DNA of 64,000 nucleotides from the NCBI RefSeq assembly GCF_003640665.1, contig NZ_QQXL01000001.1:434001-498000 (forward strand), read 5' to 3'. The DNA is from Galactobacter caseinivorans (GTDB lineage: Bacteria > Actinomycetota > Actinomycetes > Actinomycetales > Micrococcaceae). Below are positions 1 to 10,112 of this stretch, piece by piece (within the stretch, counting starts at the first letter, position 1; the number at the start of each line of letters is the position of its first letter). Under the pieces are notes generated by a model. That model was given only the letters and a program-made list of their open reading frames with translations, made no database searches and was not told where the DNA came from. The position numbers and the translations under genes were made by a program.

Positions 1-567
1 CCGGCGCGCGCCCGCAAGACCGGCGGCTCTGGCCTTGGCCTCTCCATCGCGATGCAGGACGCGCGTCTGCACGGTGGCTGGCTGCAGGCCTGGGGTGAGC
101 CAGGGGAGGGGTCCATCTTCCGCCTGACACTCCCGTCGACGCTGGGCACGCTGCTCACCGCCTCCCCCTTGCCGCTCGTGGTCTCCACGGTCTCCGCTGA
201 GCAATCTAGCGATGACGCCGCGGAGGCGGAGGCGATCGATGCGGATGATACTGACTGGTTCCCCCGCACCGGGTTGGTCTTCCAGGACGCGGAGGAGATC
301 CCGGATGACACCAGCGAGCATCTTCAGACGCCGGTTCCCGGCACCCTCCCGCCCCATCTGAGCGGGCCTGCCACCGGCTCCATGCCCGCGGCACGCATCG
401 GCACGGGCGCCGTGCCCGTGGTGGGTTCGCACTTGGCTGACCCGGCACGTACCGAGGCCCCCGGCACCATTGCCGGCAGCACGACGTCGAACGTCAGCAA
501 CTTTGCGGATGACCTTGACGCGCCGCTGACCCGCCGCCAACGCCGCGCCATGGAGGAGGAAGAATGA
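1..567 (+). CDS. mtrB: Sensor histidine kinase MtrB, C-terminal part (5' truncated by window)
   Basis: The frame is open from base 1, so the gene starts upstream of the window. The first residues visible carry the G2 box of a histidine-kinase ATPase domain ([10 protein letters not shown]) followed by HGG and the F-x-L-x-L-P strand that ends HATPase_c domains. A low-complexity tail of about 120 residues, rich in Pro, Ala and acidic residues, follows and ends in [11 protein letters not shown]. MtrB is the membrane sensor of the actinobacterial MtrAB two-component system, which controls cell-wall hydrolases and division. Assignment rests mainly on the neighbour: lpqB overlaps the stop by 4 bases (ATGA), the conserved mtrA-mtrB-lpqB order. 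The dimerisation and sensor domains are outside the window, so another kinase cannot be excluded from this fragment alone. Confidence 0.85.
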   Translation, partial: PARARKTGGSGLGLSIAMQDARLHGGWLQAWGEPGEGSIFRLTLPSTLGTLLTASPLPLVVSTVSAEQSSDDAAEAEAIDADDTDWFPRTGLVFQDAEEIPDDTSEHLQTPVPGTLPPHLSGPATGSMPAARIGTGAVPVVGSHLADPARTEAPGTIAGSTTSNVSNFADDLDAPLTRRQRRAMEEEE

Positions 568-2300
568 GCCGCACACTGACCGAGGGGCCGCGCCAGCGGC
601 GCTCCTCCCGTGCCCTCACCGCCCTGATCCTGGCACTTGGCCTGCTGGCCATGGTGATTTCCGGATGCTCATCTATCCCGGTCACCGGGCCGGTGGGCAC
701 CCTGCCCGCCCGCAATCTGGCCGCGGAGGATGAGGCGCCCAACTTCAACGTCACCGGCCCCACCGGAGGCGAGTCACCGGATCGCATTGTGCGTGGTTTC
801 TTCCGCGGGGGTCTTTCCGCCGCGGATAATTACGCGGTCGCCAGGGAATACATGACGCCGGAGCTGGCCGCCTCCTGGGATGCGACGGAGCGCACGCTCG
901 TCGTGGATAACGACCCAGAGTTTGAGCAGGTGGATGATGCCGAGGATCACCTGACGGCTGACGTGCGCGTGACGCGGATCCTGGACGGTAGCGGAGTGAG
1001 GCAGGACCGCCCCAAGGGAGAGAACACGGAGCTGGAGTTCAGCCTCAGGCGGGTGGACGGCGAATGGCGTTTGTCCAAGGCTCCCAATGGGATTGTGGTG
1101 GAGAGTAGCTCCTTTGAGTACGCGTTCTCCCCGGTAACCCTGTACTTCTACTCCGACTCAAAGCTCTCCACCTTGGTGCCGGATGTTCGGTGGATGGCCA
1201 AGCGGCAGGGTCGCTCCGCTGCGGTGGCCACTGCCTTGCTTGAGGGGCCCGCCCCCTACCTGAAGAAGGCGGTCTACAGCGCCTTCCCGGAGGGAAGCAA
1301 GCTCTCCCGCGCCTCCGTGCCGGTGGAGAACAAGGTCGCCACGGTGGACGTCCCCGAGTCCGTCCTGACGGACGCGTCCGACGAGACGCGCCAGCGGATG
1401 CTGCTGCAACTGGAGCGCTCGCTGGTGGACTCCGTCAATGTGAACTCAGTCCAGCTCACGGCTGATCAGAATGCCGTGGAGGTGGGGCCGCGCCTGAACG
1501 AGCCCCGCATCAACCCCGCCCCGGACGGCGCCATGGTGGGTCTGCGGGGGGACGAGGTGGTCCGGTATGAGGACGGCGCTCTGCGCCAGGTGGAGGGTGG
1601 TGACAAGGTGGGCACCGCGCTCTCCGATCCCACCATGTCGCCGGTCCAAGAGGCCTACGCCGTCCTGACCGGTGGCAGCCGGCAGCTCAAGCTGCTGACG
1701 CAGGACGCCAGCGTCCGCACGCTCTTCAAGGGGACCCAACTGGTGGCGCCCAGTTATGACTCCCACTCGTGGGTGTGGACGGCGCAAGCCGTGCCGGGTT
1801 CACCCGTGCTCGCCGTGCGCGCCGCCGGGGGCAGCCCCGTGCGGCTGGAGGGCGCTTGGTTGGGCAAGGGCACCGTGACGGGTCTGCGGGTTTCCGCGGA
1901 CGGCACGCGGCTGGCCGTGACGGTCAAACGATCCGATGGGGATCACCTGTTGATCGCCGGGATCCAGCGGGACAAGAACGGCAAGCCCGTGGGGCTCGCC
2001 ACGCCCCTGGAGCTGACGCTGAGTGTCAAGGCCAACCGCGTGGCCTGGGCCTCCGACTCGGAGTTGGTGGTCACCGCGCCGGGTCCCAAGAACAAAGTGG
2101 TCGCCGAGCAGGTGAGTCTTGAGCGGCGCTCCAGCACGTGGACCATGCTCCTAGGCATGACCTCGCTGGCCGTGGCCCCAGGCACGGACCGGGCGGCCAT
2201 CGCCGTGGTCAACGACGAGACGGTGCTGGCGCGGGAGGGCACCACCTGGCGGCAGGTGGCCAAGGAACTGGGCGTGAACGATCTGAGCTATCGCGGTTAG
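564..2300 (+). CDS. lpqB: Lipoprotein LpqB (GerMN domain)
   Basis: 578 residues. The N-terminus has a basic stretch, a hydrophobic segment and a lipobox ending VISGC, with the lipidated cysteine at about residue 35, so the protein should be anchored to the outer face of the membrane. Residues about 190-310 form the GerMN-like domain ([23 protein letters not shown]). The C-terminal half looks like a beta-propeller of short repeats ([25 protein letters not shown]). LpqB is known as a partner of MtrB that modulates the MtrAB system. The start overlaps the mtrB stop by 4 bases, implying translational coupling. Length and order match the family. Confidence 0.93.
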   Translation: MSRTLTEGPRQRRSSRALTALILALGLLAMVISGCSSIPVTGPVGTLPARNLAAEDEAPNFNVTGPTGGESPDRIVRGFFRGGLSAADNYAVAREYMTPELAASWDATERTLVVDNDPEFEQVDDAEDHLTADVRVTRILDGSGVRQDRPKGENTELEFSLRRVDGEWRLSKAPNGIVVESSSFEYAFSPVTLYFYSDSKLSTLVPDVRWMAKRQGRSAAVATALLEGPAPYLKKAVYSAFPEGSKLSRASVPVENKVATVDVPESVLTDASDETRQRMLLQLERSLVDSVNVNSVQLTADQNAVEVGPRLNEPRINPAPDGAMVGLRGDEVVRYEDGALRQVEGGDKVGTALSDPTMSPVQEAYAVLTGGSRQLKLLTQDASVRTLFKGTQLVAPSYDSHSWVWTAQAVPGSPVLAVRAAGGSPVRLEGAWLGKGTVTGLRVSADGTRLAVTVKRSDGDHLLIAGIQRDKNGKPVGLATPLELTLSVKANRVAWASDSELVVTAPGPKNKVVAEQVSLERRSSTWTMLLGMTSLAVAPGTDRAAIAVVNDETVLAREGTTWRQVAKELGVNDLSYRG

Positions 2301-2345
2301 GGGCGCGCGTCCCTCACAGTTGGCGCCGCGGGGCGCGCGTGCGGC

Positions 2346-3344
2346 GTGTTGTCCCCAACCATTGCCTTGGCGGGTGCCTTGGCGGCCGGGTGTGGCGAGG
2401 CTGTTCGCATGAACGCCGCCCCCGCTGGTGCTGGAGAACCCGAGCCGCGCGCCCAAGCGCACGGGCGCGGCGCGCTCACCTCGCGCGGCGGTTCTGCCCG
2501 ACGCCGCGTGGCCGGCTCTGCTGCACGGCGCGGGGCCAGTTGGGCGGACGAAGTCTGGTTTGGACTGGTGGGGCGGTGGTGGCGAGAGGCTGGCCGGGAG
2601 GTGAGCCAGGCGCTGTATCCGGCCGATTGCGTGGGTTGCGGGGCCGGCGGCGGCCTCCTCTGCGCGCTCTGCCGGGAGGAACTGGGGGCGGCCCTCTTGG
2701 TGCCCCAGGTCGTGGATGACCTGGCGGAACTGGACGTGTTGGCTCCCCGCTCGGCAGCACCCATCGTCTCCGCAGGAAGATACGGCGGCATCACGGCAGC
2801 CGTCATTCTTGAGGCCAAGCGGGCCCATGGATTTGTCCTGCTTCCCCCGCTCGGGGCGGCGCTGCACCGGGTGCTGGCGGGGCTACCTGCCGGAGTCCTG
2901 TTGGTGCCGGTGCCCGCGAGCCGCGCAGGCACACGGCGCCGCGGCTTTGTGCCGGTGGAGGAGCTGTTGCGTTTAGCCGGGAGGGGAACCGCCGTGCGGT
3001 GGGCACGAATCCTGCGCCCGCGCCGCCGGCTGCCGCAGGGGTTGGCGGGGCTCGGAACGCTACACGCCCTGAGTTCGCTGAATACGCTGGTTTCGCTGGG
3101 CGGTGGGGCCGCGCAGAAGGGTCGCGACCGCCGCGCACGGGCCAACGCGGTGCGCGGGGCCTTTGGGCTCCGTCGCGGCGCCAAGCTGCGAGGGCGCGAC
3201 GTCGTGCTGGTGGATGACGTGATGACAAGCGGCGCCACCTTGGCCGAGTGCGCGCGGGTCCTGCGGCGTGGCGGTGCGCGTGTGGTTGGCGCGGCGGTGG
3301 TATCGCACGTTCCCGACCCCCACGCAGCTTCAGCCGATGGCTGA
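2346..3344 (+). CDS. ComF family phosphoribosyltransferase-like protein
   Basis: 332 residues from a GTG start. An ATG at 2409, with GGCGAGG upstream, is an equally plausible start and gives a length closer to the family norm. A zinc-binding cluster (CVGCG then CALC, about residues 97-112) is followed by a phosphoribosyltransferase fold with the PRPP loop VVLVDDVMTSGATL near the C-terminus. ComF proteins are linked to DNA uptake in naturally competent bacteria, but in actinobacteria the gene is widespread and its role is unclear. The place between lpqB and hpf is the conserved actinobacterial order. The middle (about residues 225-260) carries an Ala/Arg-rich insert. No other competence genes are in the window. 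Confidence 0.85.
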   Translation: MLSPTIALAGALAAGCGEAVRMNAAPAGAGEPEPRAQAHGRGALTSRGGSARRRVAGSAARRGASWADEVWFGLVGRWWREAGREVSQALYPADCVGCGAGGGLLCALCREELGAALLVPQVVDDLAELDVLAPRSAAPIVSAGRYGGITAAVILEAKRAHGFVLLPPLGAALHRVLAGLPAGVLLVPVPASRAGTRRRGFVPVEELLRLAGRGTAVRWARILRPRRRLPQGLAGLGTLHALSSLNTLVSLGGGAAQKGRDRRARANAVRGAFGLRRGAKLRGRDVVLVDDVMTSGATLAECARVLRRGGARVVGAAVVSHVPDPHAASADG

Positions 3345-3479
3345 AAAGAACGCCATTTCAGGGGTGCACTGTGGCCCGGACCACGCTACGGTGAGTCATG
3401 GGCATCCCACTTAAGGGACCCATCGTCCGGACCAGGACGGGGCCCCCCGCCTCAGCCTCCGGACGCGTCAATCGTCAAC

Positions 3480-3494
3480 GACGAGGAGGACCTC
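3480..3494 (+). promoter_or_regulatory. Strong ribosome binding site of hpf
   Basis: GAGGAGG sits about 7 bases before the ATG of hpf and is one of the best Shine-Dalgarno matches in the window. It fixes the start of the gene and fits high expression of a ribosome-associated factor. Confidence 0.7.
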
Positions 3495-4175
3495 ATGGAA
3501 CTGAACGTCAGTGGTCGGAATGTGACTGTCACGGATCGTTTCCAGGAGTACGCCGAGACCCGCGCTGCCAAGATCGAGCAGCTCACGCCCCGCGTGCAAC
3601 GAGTCGAGATCAAGGTCTCCAGGGACGCGAATGTGCGCACCGTTGCTTCCCAGGTCACGGTCGAGGTCACCGTGCTCGGGTCGGGCCCAGCCATCCGTGC
3701 TGAGGCGCGGTCCTCGGACAAGTTCTCTGCCTTTGACCTCGCGTTCGCCAAGCTGCTTGAGCGCCTGCGTAGGGCTCGCGATAAGCAGAAGGTTCACCAC
3801 GGCCGCCACGCCCCGCAAAAGGTGCACGACGCCACCGGGGCTCTTCCGGTCGCCGCCACCAACGCCAGCCTGGCGGACCAGGTCATGGAGGAGCAGCGCG
3901 AGCGCGAAACCGTTGAGGTGGACGAGACACCGGTGGAGATTCGCATCAAGTCCTTCCCTGCGGTGAGCATGAGCGTGGATGATGCCGTGGACAACATGGA
4001 GATGGTGGGGCACCCCTTCTACCTCTTTGTGGACGAGGTCAGCGGGCGTCATTCCGTGGTGTACCGCCGCAAGGGTTGGTCCTACGGTGTGCTCTCCCTG
4101 GATGAGCTGGTGGAGGGCGAGGAGACGCGGGAGGTCAGCGGCTACCGCGGTGCCGCCACGATTCCGAGCACCTGA
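3495..4175 (+). CDS. hpf: Ribosome hibernation-promoting factor, long form
   Basis: 226 residues, the size of long HPF. The N-terminal S30AE domain (about residues 1-105, starting MELNVSGRNVTVTDRFQEY) binds the 30S decoding region. The C-terminal dimerisation domain (about residues 148-210, VEIRIKSFPAVSMSVDDAV then HPFYLFVDE) lets two ribosomes pair into an inactive 100S particle. The two are joined by a variable linker of about 40 residues. Known role: protecting idle ribosomes in stationary phase or stress. A strong terminator follows, so the gene is probably transcribed separately from secA. Confidence 0.95.
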   Translation: MELNVSGRNVTVTDRFQEYAETRAAKIEQLTPRVQRVEIKVSRDANVRTVASQVTVEVTVLGSGPAIRAEARSSDKFSAFDLAFAKLLERLRRARDKQKVHHGRHAPQKVHDATGALPVAATNASLADQVMEEQRERETVEVDETPVEIRIKSFPAVSMSVDDAVDNMEMVGHPFYLFVDEVSGRHSVVYRRKGWSYGVLSLDELVEGEETREVSGYRGAATIPST

Positions 4176-4195
4176 TCGTGTCGTTTTTTGATTGA

Positions 4196-4234
4196 GGCGG
4201 GGCGGGAACCGATTGCTTCGGTACCCGCCCCGCC
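4196..4234 (+). terminator. Rho-independent-type terminator after hpf
   Basis: An 11-base GC arm (GGCGGGGCGGG, 4196-4206) pairs perfectly with CCCGCCCCGCC (4224-4234). The loop contains a further ACCG/CGGT pairing. A short T run (GTTTGA) follows. It separates hpf from secA. Confidence 0.8.
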
Positions 4235-4361
4235 GTTTGACTGCCCTCGGCTCGTTCGAGGGTTTTGATGCTGGGAAGCTCCTGCGAGTATCGCGACGGG
4301 GCAACCCGTAGACTGCTCACGGGCCGAACCGGCCCACGGATCGAGAAACGGGAGTTGCCAG

Positions 4362-7058
4362 GTGGCCAATCTGTTCGAACGCATCCTGCGAGCAGGCGAC
4401 AAGAAGACGCTGAAGAGGCTCAAGGGGTACGCCGATGAGATCAACGCCCTCGAGGAGTCCTTCAAGGAGTTCTCCGACGAGGAGCTGAGGGGCCTGACGG
4501 ATGAGTTCAAGGAGCGCCTGAAGGAGGGCGAGCCGCTGGACTCGTTGCTCCCCGAGGCCTTCGCCGCCGTCCGTGAGGCCTCTGATCGCACCCTGGGCAT
4601 GCGTCACTTTGACGTGCAGCTCATGGGTGGCGCCGCATTGCACCTGGGCAACATCGCTGAGATGAAGACCGGTGAGGGTAAGACGCTGGTGGCCACTGCC
4701 CCCGCTTATCTGAACTCGCTCACGGGCGAGGGCGTACACATCATCACGACCAACGACTTCCTTGCCGCCTATCAGGCTGAGCTCATGGGTCGCGTGTTCC
4801 GCTTCCTTGGCCTCACGACTGGCTGCATTGTGTCCAACCAGGACCCGGATGAGCGTCGCGAGCAGTACAACGCGGACGTCACCTACGGCACCAACAACGA
4901 GTTTGGCTTTGATTACCTGCGCGACAACATGGCGTGGAGCAAGGACGAGCTCGTCCAGCGCGACCACGCCTTTGCGATCGTTGACGAAGTTGACTCCATC
5001 CTCATCGATGAGGCCCGTACGCCGCTGATCATTTCCGGCCCGGCCTCGGGAGACGTGAACCGCTGGTACGTGGAGTTCTCCCAGCTGGTGCGCCGCATGA
5101 CGCTGGACATCGACTACGAAGTGGATGAGAAGAAGCGCACGGTGGGCGTGCTGGAGCCCGGCATCGAAAAGGTCGAGGACTACCTCGGCATCGACAACCT
5201 CTACGAGTCCTCCAACACCCCGCTGATCGGGTTCCTGAACAACGCCGTGCGCGCCAAGGAGCTGTTCAAGCGGGACAAGGACTACGTCGTCATTGACGGC
5301 GAGGTCATGATCGTTGACGAGCACACCGGCCGTTCGTTGCCCGGCCGCCGCTACAACGAGGGCATGCACCAGGCCATCGAGGCCAAGGAGTCCGTGGAGA
5401 TCAAGGCGGAGAACCAGACGCTGGCCACGGTCACCCTGCAGAACTACTTCCGCATGTACAACAAGCTCTCTGGCATGACGGGTACCGCCTTGACGGAGGC
5501 GGCGGAGTTCATGGGCACCTACAAGTTGGGTGTCGTGGAGATCCCGACCAACCGTCCCATGCAGCGCTCGGACAAGTCTGACTTCATCTACAAGAATGAG
5601 ATCGCCAAGTTTGACGCGGTCGTTGATGACATTGTGGAGCGCCATGAGGCGGGCCAGCCGGTGCTGGTGGGTACCACCAGCGTGGAGAAGTCCGAGTACC
5701 TGAGCCAGAAATTGGCCAAGCGCGGCGTGCGCCACGAGGTGCTCAACGCTAAGCAGCACGAGCGCGAGGCAGGCATCGTTGCCCAGGCCGGTCGCAAGGG
5801 CGGCGTCACCGTGGCCACCAACATGGCCGGTCGCGGTACCGACATCATGCTGGGTGGCAACGCCGAGTTCACCGCCGTGGCAGAGATGAAGAAGCGTGGC
5901 CTTGACTCGGAGAAGCAGCCCGAGGCGTACCAGGAGGCGTGGGACGCGGTCTTTACCCAGGCCAAGGAGGCCGCCGAGTCTGAGGCGGAGGAAGTGCGCG
6001 AATTGGGTGGCCTGTACGTCCTGGGCACCGAGCGTCACGAGTCCCGTCGTATCGATAATCAGCTGCGTGGCCGTTCCGGCCGTCAGGGTGATCCCGGTGA
6101 GACGCGCTTCTACCTGTCCATGACGGATGAGCTGATGCGCCGCTTCAACGCGGGCATGGCCCAGCGCATCATGAACGCCCCGAACATGCCAGATGATGTG
6201 CCGCTGGAGTCCAAGTTGGTCTCCAAGGCCATCGAGTCCTCCCAGGCCCGCGTGGAGGGCGTCAACGCCGAGCAGCGTAAAAACGTCTTGAAGTACGACG
6301 ACGTGATGAACCGCCAGCGCGAGGCCATCTACGCCGACCGCCGCCACATCCTGGAGGGCGAGGACCTTCAGGAGAAGGTGAGCCACTTCATCGAGGACGC
6401 CATCGGCGCCATGGTCACGGAGGCCACGGCAGAGGGCAGCGGCGACCAGTGGGACCTGAAGGCCCTCTGGACCAACATCAAGGCCCTCTACCCCATCTCC
6501 ATTACGCCGGAGGATGTGGTGGAAGAGGCCGGCGGCGCCGGTCACCTGACCGCAGATCTGTTGCGTCGCGAGATCACCTCGGATGCCGAGGTGGCCTACG
6601 AGCGCCGCGAGGAGCAGCTGGGTTCCTCCACCATGCGTGACCTGGAGCGCCGCGTGGTGCTCTCCGTGATCGGTCGCAAGTGGCAGGAACACCTCTACGA
6701 GATGGACTACCTCAAGGAGGGCATTGGCCTGCGTGCCATGGCCCAACGCGATCCGTTGGTGGAGTACCAGCGCGAGGGCTACGCCATGTTCGAGACGATG
6801 ATGGAGGCCATCCGCGAGGAGTCCGTCTCCCTGGTGTTCCACGCCGATGTGGAGCCCGGCCATGACGCCTCCGAGGCCACGGCACCCGGGCTGGAGCAGC
6901 CGGAGGCTCCGGCGTCGCTGGAGTACACGTCCCCGGACGAGGGCGGCGAGGCGAGCAAGAGCGTCAAGCGCACCGCCTCCGGTCGCACGGCGGCGGCCGC
7001 CAAGTCCGCCCAGCGCGGCGGCAATAACAAGAAGAAGAACCGGTCTAAGCGGCGCTGA
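4362..7058 (+). CDS. secA: Preprotein translocase ATPase SecA
   Basis: 898 residues from a GTG start with GGGAG 7 bases upstream. It is the motor of the Sec pathway, pushing unfolded preproteins through SecYEG. Visible parts: the N-terminal ATPase fold with Walker A ([11 protein letters not shown], about residues 101-111), the DEAD-like DEVD motif (about 207), the preprotein cross-linking insert, nucleotide-binding domain 2 ([14 protein letters not shown]), and the helical scaffold and wing domains. The C-terminus is an Ala/Lys/Arg-rich tail ending in KKKNRSKRR and lacks the CxCx8CH-type zinc finger of many SecA proteins. Only one SecA is seen here. Context and length fit the essential SecA1 type. 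Confidence 0.98.
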   Translation: MANLFERILRAGDKKTLKRLKGYADEINALEESFKEFSDEELRGLTDEFKERLKEGEPLDSLLPEAFAAVREASDRTLGMRHFDVQLMGGAALHLGNIAEMKTGEGKTLVATAPAYLNSLTGEGVHIITTNDFLAAYQAELMGRVFRFLGLTTGCIVSNQDPDERREQYNADVTYGTNNEFGFDYLRDNMAWSKDELVQRDHAFAIVDEVDSILIDEARTPLIISGPASGDVNRWYVEFSQLVRRMTLDIDYEVDEKKRTVGVLEPGIEKVEDYLGIDNLYESSNTPLIGFLNNAVRAKELFKRDKDYVVIDGEVMIVDEHTGRSLPGRRYNEGMHQAIEAKESVEIKAENQTLATVTLQNYFRMYNKLSGMTGTALTEAAEFMGTYKLGVVEIPTNRPMQRSDKSDFIYKNEIAKFDAVVDDIVERHEAGQPVLVGTTSVEKSEYLSQKLAKRGVRHEVLNAKQHEREAGIVAQAGRKGGVTVATNMAGRGTDIMLGGNAEFTAVAEMKKRGLDSEKQPEAYQEAWDAVFTQAKEAAESEAEEVRELGGLYVLGTERHESRRIDNQLRGRSGRQGDPGETRFYLSMTDELMRRFNAGMAQRIMNAPNMPDDVPLESKLVSKAIESSQARVEGVNAEQRKNVLKYDDVMNRQREAIYADRRHILEGEDLQEKVSHFIEDAIGAMVTEATAEGSGDQWDLKALWTNIKALYPISITPEDVVEEAGGAGHLTADLLRREITSDAEVAYERREEQLGSSTMRDLERRVVLSVIGRKWQEHLYEMDYLKEGIGLRAMAQRDPLVEYQREGYAMFETMMEAIREESVSLVFHADVEPGHDASEATAPGLEQPEAPASLEYTSPDEGGEASKSVKRTASGRTAAAAKSAQRGGNNKKKNRSKRR

Positions 7059-7128
7059 TGCGGCGCGGTAGGCGACGCAGGGGCTGAGGCCACCACGCGT
7101 CGTCGGGCACAGAGATGCTGCCCGCCAG

Positions 7129-7166
7129 GGACCCCATCCGAGCTACGGCTTGGGTGGGGTCCTTGT
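7129..7166. terminator. Terminator between secA and the convergent Rv3235-family gene
   Basis: GGACCCCA (7129-7136) pairs with TGGGGTCC (7155-7162), with extra pairing inside, followed by TTGT. It lies between two convergent genes and could serve both strands. Confidence 0.7.
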
Positions 7167-7176
7167 GCATCGCACC

Positions 7177-7833
7177 TCAGCCCAGCTCGACGGCGACGCC
7201 GCGCCAGCGATTGCGGCGCAGCTCAAGGCGAAAGCAGACGGCGCGCGCCCCGTTCCGGGTCACCAGCGTCGCGGAGCACTCGCACGCCGCGCCCACTAGC
7301 TGCACGTGGCAGCCGATGACCTGCGCGGGGCCGTTGCCCAGCTGCGCGCCCATGGCCCGGGCGGCGTCCTGCTCCCAGCGGACCCGGCGCTGCATCTTTT
7401 GCAGCATCTCCAGATCCAGCCAATGACTGAGCTGGTGGGAGGGGCGCAGGCCATGCAATACCTCGGCCAGGGCCTGTGCCAGCGCGCGGGCGTGCGCGCG
7501 CGCCGGCCCAGGGGCGTCCAAGGAACTCGGCGCCGGACCAGGAAAGCTCATGGGGGCCAGCGTCGGGGCCAGCTCCGCGGGGGTGGCGACAGCCGCTTCT
7601 GCTGCTGGCGACTGCGTCGAGGTGGTGGGCCCGTGTTTTCCAGGAGACGGCGGCGCCGGCGGCGCGGGAGTCGGCGGCGTTGCGGTGGGGGAACCGAGGG
7701 GCTGCGGAACCAGGGCAAGGGGAGGCAACGGCCGGGGCATGCGCTGCGGTTGGGCCCAAGCGGGCGCGGTGTGGGTGTCCACCAACTGCAGGTGGGCGGT
7801 GGTGGGCGGTGCTGTCAGGGCTTCGGCGCTCAT
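7177..7833 (-). CDS. Rv3235 family protein
   Basis: 218 residues. The N-terminal half is a low-complexity Pro/Ala/Thr-rich stretch. The C-terminal 110 residues carry the conserved domain (ALAEVLHGLRPSHQLSHWL, then about ten residues on RRVRWEQDAARA, and the terminal strands RLELRRNRWRGVAVELG). This matches the small actinobacterial family named after M. tuberculosis Rv3235, whose function is unknown. It lies convergent with secA and 72 bases from a LysM membrane protein on the same strand. In mycobacteria the family is also found near secA, so the linkage is conserved. Family membership is from recollection of the motif and is fairly secure. No catalytic residues are apparent. Confidence 0.75.
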   Translation of the reverse strand: MSAEALTAPPTTAHLQLVDTHTAPAWAQPQRMPRPLPPLALVPQPLGSPTATPPTPAPPAPPSPGKHGPTTSTQSPAAEAAVATPAELAPTLAPMSFPGPAPSSLDAPGPARAHARALAQALAEVLHGLRPSHQLSHWLDLEMLQKMQRRVRWEQDAARAMGAQLGNGPAQVIGCHVQLVGAACECSATLVTRNGARAVCFRLELRRNRWRGVAVELG

Positions 7834-7905
7834 GACGGTCCTCTCAATGACGTGTGTGCTGCGGTTGGGTGTCCGGGGAGGTAGGGCGAGAGTGCAGTGG
7901 TGGCG

Positions 7906-8661
7906 TTAGTCGGGCGCCCTGAGGAGTTGCCCGGGGTGGATCAGGTCCGGATCTGGCCCGATCACCGCGTGATTGTGCCGGTACCAGAGGCGCCACTCGC
8001 GGTCGATGTCAGCGGCGGTCGCGTCCGGTCCCAACCGCCGTTGCGCAATGCTCCAGAGCGAGTCTCCTTGGCGGACCACCACGTCGTTGCTGGTGCGGGG
8101 CCCGCCGCCCCAGATGGGCGGCAGGGCGGGGCCGGTTCCGCTGGCGGAGTACCCGGGCGCGCCGGATCCCGAATCAGACGGGGCCGCTCCATATGGTGCC
8201 GCATCAGACGGGGCAGACTCAGCTGGCGGCCTGGCCGTGATGGACCACTGGGGCGTCACCCGTGAGTCTGAGCCCAGCGGCTGCGCCTGACTGATGGGTT
8301 GAACCGTGCTTGCCGGCTCCGCGTGGGCGCCGCTGGCCTGGGCGGCGGCGGAGAACCCGACGCTGAGTCCAAGCGTGAGGCTGACGGCGAGGATGGCGCG
8401 CCGCGGAAGGCGACGCTTTGCGGGTGAACCAAGGGTGTGGGCCACCGCGACGGCAAGGCAGGCCAGCGTCCAATAACTTCCCCAGAGTCCAAGCAACCCG
8501 GCGCACGCCGTGGTGAGCGCCGTCTCCCAGGGCGGCGCCGGTGGCAGGTCCTGGCTCAGGAGCAACCAGGCGACCGAAGCCAGCACGGCCGCCGGCCCCG
8601 CGAGCACCCAGGCCGCCCCGGCGCAGACGGTCACCCCACTTCGGTGTCGTGGATTCATCAT
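7906..8661 (-). CDS. Membrane-anchored LysM domain protein
   Basis: 251 residues. Three hydrophobic segments in the first 100 residues (AGAAWVLAGPAAVLASVAWLL, the stretch around GLWGSYWTLACLAVAVA, and AILAVSLTLGLSVGFSAA) indicate membrane anchoring. A Pro/Ser/Gly-rich linker follows. The C-terminal 55 residues form one LysM domain (VVRQGDSLWSIAQRRLGP then LIHPGQLLRAPD), expected to bind the glycan of peptidoglycan. The domain carries the longer insertion seen in actinobacterial membrane LysM proteins. It is probably an envelope protein tethered between membrane and wall. No hydrolase domain is present. It is transcribed divergently from the next gene. Confidence 0.85.
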   Translation of the reverse strand: MMNPRHRSGVTVCAGAAWVLAGPAAVLASVAWLLLSQDLPPAPPWETALTTACAGLLGLWGSYWTLACLAVAVAHTLGSPAKRRLPRRAILAVSLTLGLSVGFSAAAQASGAHAEPASTVQPISQAQPLGSDSRVTPQWSITARPPAESAPSDAAPYGAAPSDSGSGAPGYSASGTGPALPPIWGGGPRTSNDVVVRQGDSLWSIAQRRLGPDATAADIDREWRLWYRHNHAVIGPDPDLIHPGQLLRAPD

Positions 8662-8754
8662 GGTTGCACTTCTTTCGAACGCTTTGGTGTTGTTTGACGC
8701 TGTTTGCTTATCTTTGCATCGACTCTGAACCCTGTCTAGCCCTACGATCGGGAC

Positions 8755-9324
8755 ATGAGATTTGATGACCTTTTTGCCGACCTAGCGGATCAGGCGGGAG
8801 CCAGCGGGGCTCGTGAGCTCTGGGACGAGGCGCAAGAGCTGGCGCGCGCGGAGGTGGCGGGGCGCAGCCTGGCCCAGCGACTGGGACCCGGCCACGGCGT
8901 GCGCCTGGAGTTACAGGGTGGCTCCCGCGTCCGCGGTGCGGTGGTGGGCTCCGGCCAGGAATGGTGCGCGGTGCGGGCTGACGGTGAGCTGTGGATGGTG
9001 CAGGTGAAGGCGATCATGCGTGCGGCGCTCCCTGCCACAGCTCGGCCAGGCCAAGCGGGTGGCGTGCATGCCGGGGTCGAGCAGACGGAGGGCGGCAACT
9101 GGGTCACGGGCGCCGGTCGGGAGTCGCGTCCCGACTTGCCGCTGCGGCGCCTGCTGAGGTCTCTGGCTCGTTCCCGAGCGGTGGTGCGGATCGAGGGCGT
9201 GGACGGGCATCGTGTCGCGGGCCGGCTCCTCGCCGTGGGATCTGACTACGTGGAGCTGGCGACGGAGGCAGGGAGCCTGGCCGTGATGCTGCACGGCGCC
9301 GCCGCCGTGATCACCCCTGAGTAG
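8755..9324 (+). CDS. Conserved hypothetical protein
   Basis: 189 residues, no predicted signal peptide or membrane segment. I do not recognise a named domain. The N-terminus is acidic (MRFDDLFADLADQA). Two similar beta-rich blocks, around residues 50-80 (VRLELQGGSRVRGAVVGSGQ) and 145-175 (VVRIEGVDGHRVAGRLLAVGS followed by DYVELAT), look like a repeated small barrel resembling an RNA-binding Sm-like or SH3-like fold. That is inference from the pattern. It is divergent from the LysM gene and 14 bases from the next coding frame, so it may lead the SAF/ATPase unit. Genes of this type occur at this position in related actinobacteria as far as I recall, but without an assigned function. Confidence 0.7.
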   Translation: MRFDDLFADLADQAGASGARELWDEAQELARAEVAGRSLAQRLGPGHGVRLELQGGSRVRGAVVGSGQEWCAVRADGELWMVQVKAIMRAALPATARPGQAGGVHAGVEQTEGGNWVTGAGRESRPDLPLRRLLRSLARSRAVVRIEGVDGHRVAGRLLAVGSDYVELATEAGSLAVMLHGAAAVITPE

Positions 9325-9455
9325 TCCGCGGAACGCCCATGACTGGCAGGGTCATCTTGTCCACAGGCTGGCTAGAGGTCTTGTGCCTGCGCGTTGCATC
9401 CGCGATAGTCAAGCCACTGGTGGCCTTGGTGGGAGGCCCCGATGATGGGGGAACC

Positions 9456-10112
9456 GTGGCACAAGCAAGGACGCAGACCGCGCCTGGAAGCAGGTGGCGC
9501 CCCGCTGGGTGGAAGGAACCCCGGCTGATCGTCGGGGTGATCCTGTTGTTGGTCTCCGTGCTGGGAGTCGTGGGCCTGGTGCGTGCCGCGCAGCAGAGCC
9601 AAGCCGTCTTCGCCGCGGCCGTTGACTTGCCGGTCGGAACGGAAGTGAGCACCGCGGACCTTCGCGTAGAGGAGGTGCGGCTGGGGGAGGCCGGCCAGGC
9701 GTACGTGGCCGCGGGAACCGCCATTGCCCCGGGCACGCGGGTCATCGCCGCGGTCAAGGAGGGCGAATTGCTGCCGACCAGGAGCCTGGGTGCGGACGAC
9801 GGCACGGGCAGGCGCCCCATGACCATTCAGCTGGACGGCACGGTTCCGGCCGGCGTCAGCGCCGGGTCCAAGGTGGACGTCTACGCCACGGTTCAGCGCT
9901 CCTCTGCCTCCAACGAGGCGCCGGTCTCACGCATTGTCCTCAGCGGGGTTGAGGTCACTCAGGTGCAGGTTCCAGAGCAATCCGTCGGCACCGCCGGGGA
10001 AAGCCTCATTCATGTACTGGTGGACCCTCGCGATGTGGCCGCGTTGGTGAGTGCTCGCGGGAGCGGGGACCTCCTGGATGTGGTGGCCCTCCCAGCCGGG
10101 GCTACCGGATGA
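9456..10112 (+). CDS. SAF domain (CpaB/RcpC-like) membrane-anchored protein
   Basis: 218 residues from a GTG start at 9456, chosen because GGGGGA lies 5 bases upstream. The frame is open back to an ATG at 9339, but the extra 39 residues look non-native. A transmembrane helix (LIVGVILLLVSVLGVVGLV, about residues 21-40) is followed by a SAF domain (AVFAAAVDLPVGTEVSTADL, then VIAAVKEGELL). SAF domains of this kind occur in CpaB/RcpC, which stabilise secretin channels or Flp pili. In Gram-positive bacteria they may bind the wall. The ATPase gene follows with a 4-base ATGA overlap, so the two probably work together. Confidence 0.75.
   Translation: MAQARTQTAPGSRWRPAGWKEPRLIVGVILLLVSVLGVVGLVRAAQQSQAVFAAAVDLPVGTEVSTADLRVEEVRLGEAGQAYVAAGTAIAPGTRVIAAVKEGELLPTRSLGADDGTGRRPMTIQLDGTVPAGVSAGSKVDVYATVQRSSASNEAPVSRIVLSGVEVTQVQVPEQSVGTAGESLIHVLVDPRDVAALVSARGSGDLLDVVALPAGATG

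Noticed and set aside
9358-9366. TTGTCCACA, a match to the high-GC DnaA box
   Set aside because: It is single, with no cluster, no AT-rich unwinding region and no dnaA/dnaN nearby, so not an origin.
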